This document shows positions 22,131-33,781 of a stretch of DNA of 64,000 bases, piece by piece (within the stretch, counting starts at the first letter, position 1; each line of letters starts with the position of its first letter). The stretch comes from Nageia nagi (lineage: Eukaryota > Pinophyta): NCBI GenBank assembly GCA_050084985.1, contig JBITNC010000001.1, positions 129,828,001-129,892,000 of the forward strand, in the 5' to 3' direction. Made by a program: the position numbers and the translations under genes. The notes below the pieces were generated by a model. The model did no database searches, was not told the origin of the DNA, and was given only the letters and a program-made list of their open reading frames with translations.

Positions 22131-23400
22131 TAAAAATAAAATCAATTTTTTCTACACAAATTATAGAGCCCATTGATTGGGCAACTTTTATTAATAAGTA
22201 TTTTGTGCTCCCCAAGCAATAGTCAAGAATTTTGAGCAAGGTAATAGAAATGGGAGATATTAAAATAGCATAGATACCTTTCAAAGAAGGGTGATTGGAT
22301 ATTACTCCTATGGCTATAATAGATATAAATATGCAGAGTGCACTAGCAATTGACCAATCAAGATTCTTAGTAAATACTTCAATGGTAGTTAGCAAAATTC
22401 TTCAAGTAATAGAGACTAAGATAGAAAAATTGAATGAGAAAGTAGATCAGTATAAGAAAGACTACTCTCTTAAAGACAAAATAATAGCTGGGTTGCAAAA
22501 TAAAAATAAAGACTTGATTACAAAGCTTGACAAGTAGAAATTAGAGTTTGACAAGAGCATAACAACAACAAAAGCTGAGCTAGATGTTGCAAATCAAACA
22601 ATACAAGATCTCAAAAATTAGGATGCAATCATTGATGCTTAGAAGGTCAAGCAGGTTAAGGTTGAGCTACAAACTATCATTGTAATAAATAAAGTTTTAT
22701 CTGATGACAATGCAAAGTTGTTATTGCTCATAAATAATTTCAAAAAATCCTTGGTGGAGCAAGTCAAAGATAGAATGATAACATTATCACACTTGCATCT
22801 ATTGAAGGAAGAAATAATATAGGTAATCAAGGAGTTCCACATTCAAACCACTCTCCATAAGTTGGTTCTGGATACACCCAAGATAGTATTAGAAAGAATG
22901 TAGGCCTTTTTAAGGGTCTTGACTGAAAAAGACATAGCAATGATCTCTCCTAAACTAAGAAAATTGTATCAAAAGAGGATCTAAGGTATTTGTGAATTCC
23001 AAAATTTGGTGTTCTACATGGATATTAATAAGCATCAGCTCACAACAAAGATAGGAATCATTAATAAATTCTTTAATTCTTTGATTGAGATAAAGGCTCC
23101 CAAATTATGGAAAGAATAAAATGTACAGGGTAGTGCTACCATTTGGGTAGCCAATACCACTTAGTTTCTTGAACAATCCTTTTATGAGAAGCAAATATTA
23201 GACTTACGACAAATAAATGAGTTGGCTCAAAAAGCAATTACAAGATTTTTGCATGCTAAAAGGCTAGACAATGTTATGGCAAGATTTAAAGCAGATACAA
23301 TGAAGATTAAGACATCCCCTATCTTATCACAAATTGACTATAAAGATCTTAGTAATCTAAATAAAAAATGTAGCCATTCCTTTTGATAGAGCTAATTATA
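22131..23400 (+). pseudogene. gypsy-C accessory ORF, part 3, coiled-coil C-terminal region
   Basis: Same frame as part 2. From 22295 it reads SALAIDQSRFLVNTSMVVSK, then a heptad-like run (ILQVIETKIEKLNEKVDQYK, KIIAGLQNKNKDLITKLDK and, after a TAG, further Lys/Glu/Leu-rich helix to about 22900). It ends with GICEFQNLVFYMDINKHQL and QINELAQKAITRFLHAKRLD before TGA at about 23385. A long coiled coil suggests self-association. It lies directly before the 3' LTR. Confidence 0.55.
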
Positions 23401-23516
23401 GCAATCAAAACCTCTACCAAGTCTACTTCTGGACAAGCTATTGGAAGCAACAAGTAGAGGGTTTCATTCTCCAGCAGGTAGAGACCCCAAAGAACCACTA
23501 GAAGATTGTATTTTTT

Positions 23517-25069
23517 CATAATTACACTATGAATTGAGGTAATTCAAAATTATTCTTTATTCTTTTATGCCTGGGAGTTATGTAAATAAGAGTGCCCAAG
23601 AATGATGCTATTTTCTTAGAGTCCCTGTGAGTTGTAAAATCCTTGTATTCTTTCATTCTTGTCAAATCCTCCTCTTCTCATTTCTTTCTCTTAGAGTGTC
23701 AAGAATTGTGAGTACAAGTGTCTGAGGGTTGTATTTATTCCCTTAGAGTTTTTGAGAATAGTTAACACAAGTGTCCAAGAGTTGTGTAAATTTAGATTTA
23801 TGAAGACATCAAATAGAGCCCATCAATTCTGAGTGATGATATCATAGTTTTTGATTGAAATCAGTAGGTCCCAAAATAAGCAATGGTGGGAGAAGATTTA
23901 TGAAGACATAAAATAGAGCCCATTAATTCTAAGAGATGATATCATAGTTTTTCACTAAAATCAATGGGTTTCAAAAGAACTAGATCATCAACAAATCTCA
24001 GATGAAGTAAATAGAATCTACCAAGCAAATGTAAGAGTAAAGGAACACTTAGGTCCACTTTATCTTAAGTGTTTAACCTTCAAGGCCCTATTAATGTGTC
24101 AACAACAACTCATTTCCACATAAAAATGGTAGTTTCTTCTCAAATCAAGTTAACATAATGTTTACCAATGACCATTACATTGATTACTGACATCTACAAT
24201 AGAGATCATAAAGTTTGCAAAGAAGTAGATAGCAACTGATAGAGCATAATACCAAATTATATCCATTAATTTATAGATAATTAATTATTCAAATAGCTAT
24301 AGTGCTATCTTCAGTTAGCTATAGGGCTGAAGAAGGAGCAGTCAATGACATGTCAGAAAGATTGTAGCTCTATAGACATGGCTATTCAGAAATTCCAAAT
24401 TCTTAGATAGTCACCCTATTGGTACTTATTCACTATGTAATCTAACATAGTTGTAGTATTTATGTAAATAATATTATTTTAGTTATTTCATTTAATTTTA
24501 GAAATTATGTATATTAATGAAAAATAACCACCCATGAAAGGGGGAAAGTTGTATAAGTAGCTAAATTTTAGAGATAAAAAAGGTTAGACATTTTAACAAA
24601 TTTTTCTAAATCTATAAGATCTATTCACATATGATGATATAAATAGATAATAATTTTCTCTCTTGCAACAAAGTGGCTATTTATTAATTTTGTGGATGTT
24701 ATGTGTGAAATGGTTTCTTCAAATTATGGTTGTGTATTGTGATTACAAGACCCCAAGTGCAAGATAGCTTACTATTCTTGATCTTGGCCATGGATTGCTA
24801 CCTGTGCTACAATGCTCAAGTTGTATATTTCTTATTGTATATCTTTTTATATACTTGTGTCTTTCTTGTAACTCTTTATCTTTTCATTTATTTCTTATTA
24901 GTTTTGATCTTAAATATAGATAAGAACTAGCCTATAAATCAAAGATTGAGTAGAAAACCAACATGAGCACATCCCCATCACTTTTTGCTCTTTCAAGGAA
25001 CCTACCATTATGGTCAATGGAGAACATGACTAGACCAAACCCTTTGAGGTTATGCTATACTGATAAATA
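23517..25069 (+). repeat. 3' LTR of gypsy-C (1553 bp) with two 100-bp units
   Basis: Begins TGTATTTTTTC and ends TGATAAATA before the target duplication GGTAG. The 100-bp units start at 23795 and 23895 only, against six in the 5' LTR, which accounts for most of the length difference. It has one extra short segment around 23725-23790 absent from the other LTR. TATA box CCTATAAATC near 24930. Confidence 0.92.
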
Positions 25070-25800
25070 GGTAGTAGTTCAAGAGACCAAGATTAATCAT
25101 TTCAAATATTTCTTTCAGTTTGCATATACACTCTTGAATGCTATCATCATTGTTCTCAATTATTAGAAGATCATCTACATAAAGGAGAATCAAGACCAAA
25201 TCTTTGTCCTAATTGAGCACATATAGATCAAATTCAAAAAACCACTTAGAAAATCTAATGTCTGTAAAGTATCTTAAAATCTTCTTGTACTAGGCTTTAG
25301 GTGCTTGCTTAAGTCCATATAATGACTTCTTGATTTTTCACACAAATGACTCTTTTCCTTTTATAATAAACCCTTCTAGTTGATTCATGTAGATTTTCAC
25401 ATCTAAGTCACCATTGAGAAATGCACTCTTGATTTCAAGTTGAAAAACTCTCCAGCCTTGAGCTATTAAAAGTGTAAAGACAATTCTAATAGTAGACATG
25501 TTTTCCATGGGATCAAAGGTTTCCTCATAATCAACATCATATTTCTAAGCAAAATCTTTGACCACTAACCTTGCCTTATATTTTTTAATATCCCCAACTG
25601 AATTGAACTTGGCCTTGTATAACCACTTATTTCTAATCATATTCTTCTCATTGGGATAAGAAACCAAATCCCAAGCTTCATGTTTTATAAGCACCTCATA
25701 TTCCACTTTCATGACCTCCATCTAGAACTTGTGGTTTGAAGCTTCTTTGAATGATGAGGGCTCATTCTTGTTATCAATTTTGGCAAAACAAAGATTTGTT
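25070..25800 (-). pseudogene. copia-B reverse transcriptase
   Basis: Minus-strand translation gives AWDLVSYPNEKNMIRNKWLY, KYKARLVVKDFA, YEETFDPMENMSTIRIVFTL, WRVFQLEIKSAFLNGDLD and KSLYGLKQAPKA, all standard Ty1/copia RT blocks. LLYVDDLLII has the catalytic YVDD at 25170-25181. Gypsy-C interrupts it right after NLGLLNYY; the RT resumes at 11634 on the far side. Stops are few (TAG and TAA). Confidence 0.92.
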
Positions 25801-25949
25801 CAAGGTCATGCTCCTAGTTATTCTTTGTATTGGAGAATTTTGTTCCTAATATGACTTGACTACATTAGTATCCAACTAGTTAAGGGTAACTAACGAGTCA
25901 TTTGGATTATCAACATTCTCATTAGAGGTAAATTCTTTAAGAATTTCAT

Positions 25950-26886
25950 TGAACTTTACATCCCTTGATATGAACACTACTCTATAGGATGAAGTAGAGC
26001 CTATAGCCTCTATACTAACTGTCATAACTCAAAAAGATGCATTTTTTAGCTCTTTTGCATAACTTTTCCTTTTTCTCAGAAATAATGTAAAAGAAAGCTT
26101 TACAACTAAACACCCTAAGGTGAGAAATGTTAGATTTTATTCCTGACCATACTTTAAAAAGATTTTTACCCTAAATAGCTTTTGCAAGACACCTATTCAA
26201 GGTGTAAATAGTAATGCTCACAGCTTCACCCCATAAGAAACTAGGAAGATTATCTAACATGCATCTATCCATTTGTATAATTCTCCTATTTTTCCTTTTG
26301 ACAACACTATTTTATGGAGGTGTGTAAGGAATCATAAACTACCTCTTGATTCCATACATAGCATAATAGACATTGAACTCATTATTGTATATTCTCCCTC
26401 ATTATCTAATCTTAACATCTTGATTTTAAGGTTAGTTTAATTTTCTACTAAGGCCTTGAAATTTTTATTTTATCCTATTGAAGTCATTGATGAAGGTTAA
26501 GATATAAGTGCTTAACCAAGTGACATAGTCTGAAATGAACCCATCAAATCTGAATGAACAAGTTGAAGAGGTTGAGATGCCCTTGTTGCCTTATCTTTTT
26601 CAAACCTTTGTCTATTCATCTTGCCTAGGATGCACTTCTCACACAAACCAATTAAAGGTGAAATATAAGCCAAACCTTCCATAAGTTTTTGGTCTTTCAT
26701 GACTTGAATACTTTTATGGTTAAGGTTCCCTAAATGTTGGTGCCAAAGATTTTCTTTAGAACACACATTTGTAGCAAGACACATATTCATTATAACTTGA
26801 TCTATAGTGTAAAGATCATCTTTCATTGACCCTTTAACAAATGTGGAAATTATTCTTAATACACTAGGAGTATGAGTGGAACTCAA
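25950..26886 (-). pseudogene. copia-B GAG-pre-integrase and integrase
   Basis: An open piece of 124 codons (26886-26515) contains LWHQHLGNLNHKSIQVMKD and LCEKCILGKMNRQRF, the HHCC zinc region, followed by LQLVHSDLMGSFQTMSLG, which starts the catalytic core with its first Asp. Further left, in broken frames, are FINDFNR, MIPYTPP and VVKRKNRRIIQMDRCML, matching the second core part with the catalytic Glu. Another 60 codons later WGEAVSITIYTLNRCLAKAI follows. Precedes RT as in all Ty1/copia elements. Confidence 0.9.
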
Positions 26887-27208
26887 ATTAGTACCCTTTT
26901 TTTACAACTTGAATCATAGAGAGAAGGTTCATCCTAATCTTAAAAACATAGAGCATATTTTTAAGAACTTTTTCATGAATCAACACACTCCCAATTCCTT
27001 GAACTTCAAGGATTAAATTATTACCTATTAAAATTGCATCTTTTCAATACTTATAAAAATTTTCAAACTTATATTTTCAAATCATAGGTGATTAGTGCAA
27101 CTAGAGTTAATAATCTAATCAGTTAAAAAAGAATAAGTCATGTAGTAGAACCCATCAACAAGTCTAGTTTTTATATTCTTCTTCCCTTTGAAGTTCTTTA
27201 CATTTCCA

Positions 27209-27957
27209 TTACCCTTTTTTTTTTTTTTCTCTTTTATTTTTGTAGCAATCAAATTCTTTATGACCATGGATGCCACAAAAATTATAATTTCCATCAAACT
27301 TTACCTTGAGATTTGATTTGCTTATCTTACCTTTTCCATCTCTTTGCTTGAATTTATTGTTGTTGTTGTTGTTGCCCCTTTTCTCAAACTTCTTTAAGGA
27401 AGAAGGATAAGATTTTTTATGATGATTGAACTTCTTCTTGAAAGGAGTTTTGGTTGCTCCTAGAGCAACATTATTGTCATTTGGATAAGAGATCAACACT
27501 TTTTGGTTAAGAGTTTCCTCATGCTTCAGAAGTAGTCTACAAAAGGTTCTCAAGAGAGAAAAATTCTTCTTCATCATCAAACATAATCTCAATTATAGTC
27601 ACAAAGTTACTAAACTTTGAGGAAAGGATTTAGAGAATGATAAATACCATGAACTCAACATTGATCCAATTACACCCACAAGCAAGAAGTTGGTTCTTAA
27701 GGTCAATGATTTTGTTCAAGTAGATGGTAATAGTTTTAGTTTCCCCTTGATGAGATTGAAGCAAATTTTGGAGAAAAGTAAACCTTAAGGTAAATTTTCT
27801 TGAGCTTATCCCAAGCTTTCTTTGATGAGGTTGATGATGAAATCATAAGGATAAATTCATATAACATTGCATAAAAAATTATGGAGGTTTCTAATTCATT
27901 CTTCATGTTGTATGCCTCAAGTTCCTTCTCATATATAGGAGCAAATAAGGTTCTCAT
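27209..27957 (-). pseudogene. copia-B gag with zinc knuckle
   Basis: The 27957-27739 piece has MLYEFILMISSSTSSKKAWD and KLKKIYL, the UBN2/DUF4219-type capsid region. The 27592-27212 piece has Lys/Asn-rich sequence and YNFCGIHGHKEFDC at 27286-27245, a CCHC knuckle whose first Cys is Tyr. The N-terminal part, around 28000, is broken. Gag packages element RNA in particles. Confidence 0.85.
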
Positions 27958-28117
27958 TAACTATTTGCCAATGTTTCCTTGCTTGCAATTTAACTTTCAT
28001 CTAAGGTTCTTAAATACCAAAGTTGGAATCGTAAATAATGTACTTGGGTAAGAAGGTTTCTCCCATTTGCTACACAAGAATGTGAAAGTGTAAATCTTTG
28101 TAAGCATGTGGTATAAA

Positions 28118-29640
28118 AATAATATTTTAATCATCTATACATGTTTTGGATTTATTCAATCATACATGTTAAATTTAATAAAAGAACATGCTTAGTTTTA
28201 AACAAGGTTCACATGTGCAAATGTTTACAATAGAAACTCAAAATACATCTCATGTATCCAACACTTTTTTCATCACAAAGTACCATAGATGTAGAGTGAT
28301 AAAGTTAAGGATTATTTTTCTTATCTAAAATTAGGCCTTCACTTGGATGCCTACAAGGTGGAGACTAGGTACTATCAATCCTTAATCAGTTCACATTGGA
28401 TAGTAATATACTCTCATAAGGAGGAGTACCTACTATTTTCCAAGGTTGTGATGTATGTTTGATGAAAAAAATTATGAATCTTGATTAGGTTTCAAGTTAT
28501 CCTCCTAGGTTATCAGGATAATCCCTAAATGGATATCCAAACATTTAGTATCACTACACACATACCTATCAACCTATTGGAGTTATATCTAGACCAATAG
28601 AAGAATTAGGGAAAATTAAGAAGTACAAACTTTTCACCATTTGGATCATCATATTGAAGGCTCAAGTTGGCCTTGTCCTCACCTTGTGGTTCTCCAAAAA
28701 AGTTATGTTATGAAATGTACATGTGGATGTGTTCATTTTAGGGGTATGCTCATTCAATGTTTATAATTTTTGCATAAATAAAAAGATGAAAAAACATAAA
28801 TTAAATTGTGTAAATGAAATATCATCCATTCATAACTTGGAACCTTAAGATTCCAATGGGTTTTTTTTGGTCTAAAAATAACATTTTGATCATCTATACA
28901 TGTTTTATATTTATTCAATCATACATGTTAAATTTAATAAAAGGACATGCTTAATTTCAAACAAAGTTCACATGTGCAAATGTTTATAATATAAACTCAA
29001 AATACATATCATGTATCCAACACTTTTGTCATCACAAATTACCATATATGTAGAGTGATAAAGTTGAGGCTTATTTTCTTGTCTAAAATTAGGCCTTCGC
29101 CTAGATGCCTGCAAGGTGGAGTCTAGGTACTACCAATCTTCAACTAGTTCACCTTGGGAAATAATATACTCTCATAAGGAGGAGTACCTATTTTCCAAGG
29201 TTATGACATATGTTGGATTGACCAAATTGTCCTCCTAGGTTATCAAGATAATCCTTGTATATCTAGTTTATTAGGTTTTAACTTGTCCTCCTAGGTTATC
29301 AGGATAATCCTTGAATGGACATGCGAACATGTGGTATCACTACACATATGCCTATCCACCTACTGGATTTATATCCATACCAATAGAGAACTTAGGTGTA
29401 ATTAAGAAGTATGGAATTTTCACCATTTGGATCATCAAACTGAAAGCTCTAGTCTACCTTGTCCTCACCTTGTGGCTTCCCAAACAAGTCATGTTGCAAA
29501 ATGTACATGTGAATGTGTTTATTTTAGGGGGATGATCATTCAATATTTGCTATTTTTACATAAATAAAAAGATGAAAAAATATGAATTAAAGTGCATAAA
29601 TGAAACATCATCCATTCATATCTTGGTAATGGGTTTTGTT
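28118..29640. repeat. Tandem duplication, about 759-bp period, in copia-B leader
   Basis: The segment from about 28118 is repeated from about 28877 at high identity. Shared blocks include TCATCTATACATGTTTT (28131 and 28890), AAATTAGGCCTTC, ATACTCTCATAAGGAGGAGT and GTCCTCACCTTGTGG. The second unit has a small internal duplication of CCTAGGTTATCA(G/A)GATAATCCTTG. Neither unit has a clear protein. It lies on the gag-proximal side of the copia-B leader. Confidence 0.85.
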
Positions 29641-31812
29641 TACTAACCCCTAAAGGACATTTTTACATAGGATCATATTTTGCACAAGTTCATTCTTAAC
29701 TTTGCATACAAAATTTATCAAAAGATAAATACTTAGAGAGGTAAGAATCATATCCATAGTTTGTATAAGTCCATACATCACTTTGTGTAAGGAATTTATT
29801 AAGATAAATACTTAAAATCTAAGTAATATACATGCCATATTATAAAGGATAAAAAAATTAAGTAAAGAATTCATAAACTTTCCCCTCTTTTACTTAAACA
29901 TGATCCCTAAAGTATCATTACTACTTTTTACTAAGTGAATCATGAAGGTACTTAAAAAAATTGATGCCATGATAAAAGTAAATAATTACTTTTGCTTGTT
30001 TTTCCAATAAAATACCTAAGTATTTATTGCCTAAGTGAATCATGAAGGTACTTAAAAAAATTGTCATACTTAGAAGTAGTATTAAGGTAAAAGAAATTTT
30101 AGTTCTAGGCAAAATTACAATAAAAATGCCTATTGAAAATATATATATTTCTACTTAAGTTTATGTTTAGTAAAAAAATTATATATTTTTACTAACCATT
30201 AAAGTGTAAAAAAAAAAAAAAAACTCTCTTTTGATTTTAAAAGATGTGCCTCCTTCATTAAAAGATTGCAACAATAACCTGTAAAATATTAAATGCAACT
30301 AGGATCCCTGTACTCCACACTAAGCTCATTAAAATAAAATTAGGAAATGATTGCTTAAAAAAGGTTTCTTACAAGCAATAAAAAAAGGTGTTAAGTAAGT
30401 AAGGTGAGCATTTAATGTAAGGCATTAAATGTAAAGAACAAGGAGGCCTCTTTTGGAGCATTCAAAGATGAAGAAATGAACAAAAAAATGGTCAAGGTGT
30501 AAGGTGCAAGGATGAAAAAAAGAAAGGGAGAGGGGAGAGTGAGCAATGCAAGGCACGCTAGTCAACCCAACCTACCAAAAGAAAGGGCATGATGTGAGGA
30601 TTATGTACTTGCTATAGATCAATGGATAAGTTACAATGGAGGGTGAGGTGAAGCCACAAGGAGGTTAATGGAGGTAAGGTCCTTAAATCATGTAATGAGG
30701 AGTTAAAAAAGAGCAAGGTGAGCCTATGAGGAGGGAGATAGAGAATATGAGAGGGCTACGAGTTGAGAGGAGAGGCCAAGAGGACTATGAGGGGATTCAA
30801 AGGCCAACAAGAGGTTTCAAAGGGCAAAGAGGAGTTTAAAATCCCCATGTCCCAAACCTGCAAGGGTAAGAGAGCATTACCTTCTTCAAAATCTAGCCAA
30901 GGTAGGCATATGTACAATCAAGGTTCTCAACTTTGCCAGAGCTAACAAAGGCTAGAAACTAAAAATAAGAACTTAACAATGCAAAGAATGGCATTTACAA
31001 AAAAATGAAGGATACACAACAACACACTGAGAATGGTGCCTCAAAAAATGAGGGTTAAATAGAATGGAACCTCCAAAAAGAAAAGGTGAATGTTGTTGGA
31101 AGTGGTGAGCATTCAAAAAAAGATGAAATAATAGTTATTCTGAGCTCATCTATCTTTGCAATTTTTTTTTAAAAAGGTTCAATATTTTTTTTTGAAATTC
31201 TATATTTTCTTACAATAACAAATTAAAAACAATACTAAATTTCAATTACATATAAAAAAGCTTGTAGTTCCCCTCAATAAGGAAATAGGATTATATGTAG
31301 AAAAAATTCCTATCATTAAACTTTTGTAAAAGGAAAAAAAAATTCCTTTTGATTCAAATAGCTTATAATATATTGCAATTTGTACTCTAACCTTTTTTTT
31401 TAGGTAACAATATAGTAGAAAAAATAAAAAAGTGCACCCTAATAAAAAAATTTAGTTTTCAAAAAAAACTTGGATCATATTTCTTAATTTTTAAGCATAT
31501 TTTGTAATATTACCTTTGTAATATTACACAAATTTTGTATAGTAATTTAAAAAAAAATTGTAGCAATTAAAAATTGCAAGTAACATAGGAGGTTAGCATA
31601 AACTAAAAAAATAATTTTGCAATTTTTTTAGCCATATTATGCTTAAAATAACTAACAAAAAAAATAATATGTTTGTAGCATGATGCAATAAAAAATAACC
31701 AAGAGGGAAGGAATTTATACCTTCTCTTAGTTTTACCTCAATAATGAAGGAATGAGGTGTAGAATGAGGAATAAAGATCACCAAGATGTATAAGAATATC
31801 CTCAACACCATT
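29641..31812. other. copia-B 5' leader, long, purine-rich middle
   Basis: No convincing gene. An exact 33-bp direct repeat occurs at 29931-29963 and 30031-30063, 100 bp apart. From about 30480 to 31130 the plus strand is strongly purine-rich (AGG/GAG/AAGG runs) with a 60-codon open stretch at 30763 that looks compositional only. From 31140 to 31700 there are many A and T homopolymers. The roughly 3.8 kb between gag and primer site is long for a Ty1/copia leader, so an unrecognised insertion may be present. Confidence 0.5.
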
Positions 31813-31823
31813 CTATGATACCA
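31813..31823 (-). promoter_or_regulatory. Primer binding site of copia-B (tRNA-Met type)
   Basis: The minus strand reads TGGTATCATAG two bases after the 5' LTR end, matching TGGTATCAGAG at 10 of 11 positions. This fixes the element's orientation. Confidence 0.85.
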
Positions 31824-31825
31824 AA

Positions 31826-32325
31826 TAAAGGAATTGTATTATAAACAATACAATCCTATACTACCAAGATCACATGGAAGCTCACACTAATATCAATACT
31901 CAAGCATAAAACAATCTCACAAAGTGAATCAAGATATAAAGTGGTTCCTCCAACTAGGAGTACATCCACTAACAAGATCTTACTTCATTCACAAAGATAA
32001 CTCTCTTACAATCATTCTAACTTCATATCTAATCACTATCCTAGAGCATAACTTTTCTTCACAAATTAGTGAGTGATCACAAAGAGGGGACCTTCTATTT
32101 ATAGGTCAAAATCTCCCTTTGGATCATCCTTTTAACCATTGTATAAAGGCATGATATGCTACTCCCTTTTACCTAAGGATCATGCTCATGAGATGGAGTG
32201 TAGGACAAGTTACATTATCATATTCACTTAAATACTTAAGGTATCTAGTGATACCATTAAGTATTAGTGAATTTACAAAGAGGAATATTGCAAAATCTTA
32301 CAATATTGCATTATACATTTCAACA
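31826..32325 (-). repeat. 5' LTR of copia-B
   Basis: 500 bp, minus strand TGTTGAAATGTATAA...CCTTTA (final CA now TA). An intact TATA box, CTATAAATAG, lies at plus 32104-32095. Followed on the right by target duplication AAATA (32326-32330). Pairs with 9544-10044. Confidence 0.93.
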
Positions 32326-32330
32326 AAATA

Positions 32331-33260
32331 TTTATCCTTAGCATTGTTATTTGTGCATGGAAAATTAAGTTTGAAGAAATAAGGTACAAGGACCCCCTAA
32401 GGTGTAGCAAACATGACACCCATGCCTCCACTTTTTTCACATCTCGATCCATCAAAGTATATTACCATATCCCAATTTTCTTCAAGATCAACATGAATTT
32501 CCAGCTCATCTAATTGGAAAATATGTTTGTTTGGTAATTCAACAATGAGTGATTTATCATTATATAACATTGCTTCAGTAAGATAATTAGCTATGACTTG
32601 ATCTTTGATGAATTTTTGACTTATGAATTGTAAATTGAATTCAATCAGATGCATAATCCATTTAGATATCCTTGTATTTTGATAAGTTTTATTCATCATG
32701 TATTTTAATGGATCTACTTTAGCAATTACATATGTGGTATGATTTAGTATGTAATGTATCAGTTTCTTAGTTGTAAAAATCATAACTAAACATAACTTTT
32801 CCAAGTATATGTACTTAATTTCGTAACTTACTAAGGTTTTAATGACATAGTAAATAGCTTGTTCTTTATTGCTTTAATTTTTTTGAGAAAGCATAGTTCC
32901 CAATGTTGATTCTATAGCATATGTGTAAAGTAGGAATGATTCCTCTTCCTTAAGTGGGACTAAAATTGGAGGTGATAACAAATAATATTTTATTTCATCA
33001 AATATTTCTTATTGTTAATTTCCCTAGTGGAATGTAATCCCCCTTTTTAACAACTTAATGAAAGGTTTACACTTATCAAATAATTGTGAAATAAAATATC
33101 TTACAACTTACAGCTTACCTTGTAAACTTTGTAATTGCTTTATATTTCAAGGGGGAAGCATATTCACTATTGATTTTATCTTGTTAGGGTCTACTTCATT
33201 CCTCACCTAGAAATAATAAAACTTAATATTTTTCTCAAGGTGATCCCAAAAATATATTTC
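32331..33260 (-). pseudogene. gypsy-A first RNase H and N-terminal half of second RNase H
   Basis: From about 33260 the minus strand carries the RT connection. The 135-codon piece at 32804-32400 has LIHYILNHTTYVIAKVDPLK and WIMHLIEFNLQFISQ, the end of the conventional gypsy RNase H. A linker then leads to DMVIYFDGSRCEKSGGMGVM, the start of the archaeal-type RNase H. FPCTNNNAK (second block) follows just before copia-B interrupts the domain at 32330. The remaining half is at 9538. Confidence 0.88.
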
Positions 33261-33331
33261 TTAGGGTTTAATCAAATATTATGCTCCAATAATCTATTAA
33301 ATATCTTGATAAGGATATTTGGATGGTCTTA

Positions 33332-33781
33332 TCAAATTTTAGACTTAGCTAATAAATCATCTACATAATCTTCCATAATATCATGTATGTAATTGTGAAA
33401 AATGTATGTCATTGCGTGATGGTAACTAGCTCCTGCATTCTTGAGGTTGAAGGGTATTACCTTAAAACAAAATATTTCCCAAGGTGTTATGAGTGTTATT
33501 TTATGTTGATCTTTAGGTCCTACTCTTATTTGATTGTACCTTAAAAATCCATCCATGAGAGATAACATTTCATGTCTAGCTGTAGACTCAACCAAATTAT
33601 CTATATTTGATAGTGGAAAATCATCCTTAGGGCAAGTTTTATTTAAATCTCTAAAATCTATGTATATGTGAATCTTTCCATTGGAATTTTTAACTGGTAC
33701 CATGTTGGAAATCCAATTAGAATAATCAATGGGATAGATAAACTTGGATTGTAAAATATTTTGTAATTCTTCTTTTACCAT
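33332..33781 (-). pseudogene. gypsy-A reverse transcriptase
   Basis: A clean 149-codon open piece: EELQNILQSKFIYPIDYSNW, IYIDFRDLNKTCPKDDFPL, MLSLMDGFLRYNQIRV (catalytic Asp; a Tyr-to-Leu type change in the GY block), TPWEIFCFKVIPFNLKNAGA, and EDYVDDLLAKSK with YVDD at 33356-33367. DYVDDLLAKS and the NAGATY-like block are typical of the Tat/Athila branch of Ty3/gypsy. Preserved as one piece, while its neighbours are fragmented. Confidence 0.93.

Larger units (their letters stand above)
11640..25069 (+). mobile_element. gypsy-C: Ty3/gypsy retrotransposon with extra RNase H and accessory ORF region, inserted in copia-B
   Basis: LTRs at 11640-13557 and 23517-25069 both begin TGTATT and end (A)ATA, where the usual CA end has become TA. 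Target duplication is GGTAG (11635-11639, 25070-25074). Plus-strand coding order is gag-like zinc motif, protease, RNase H, RT, RNase H, integrase, then a 3.7 kb accessory region. Nesting shows it inserted after copia-B. Decay is mostly nonsense codons with few frameshifts. Total 13.4 kb, internal about 10 kb. Confidence 0.92.
9544..32325 (-). mobile_element. copia-B: Ty1/copia retrotransposon inserted in gypsy-A
   Basis: Two LTRs of about 500 bp (9544-10044 and 31826-32325) in the same orientation are flanked by the 5-bp target duplication AAATA (9539-9543, 32326-32330). Read on the minus strand the LTR runs TGTTGAAAT...CCTTCA. The right copy is the 5' LTR because a tRNA-Met primer site follows it (31823-31813), and a purine tract precedes the left copy. 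Coding order gag, integrase, RT, RNase H is that of Ty1/copia. Gypsy-C (11640-25069) interrupts the RT/RNase H junction. Without it the element would be about 9.3 kb. Confidence 0.93.

Noticed and set aside
30763-30945. Plus-strand 60-codon Lys/Arg/Gly-rich open stretch
   Set aside because: Explained by the purine-rich composition of the copia-B leader. No start context, family or neighbour supports it.
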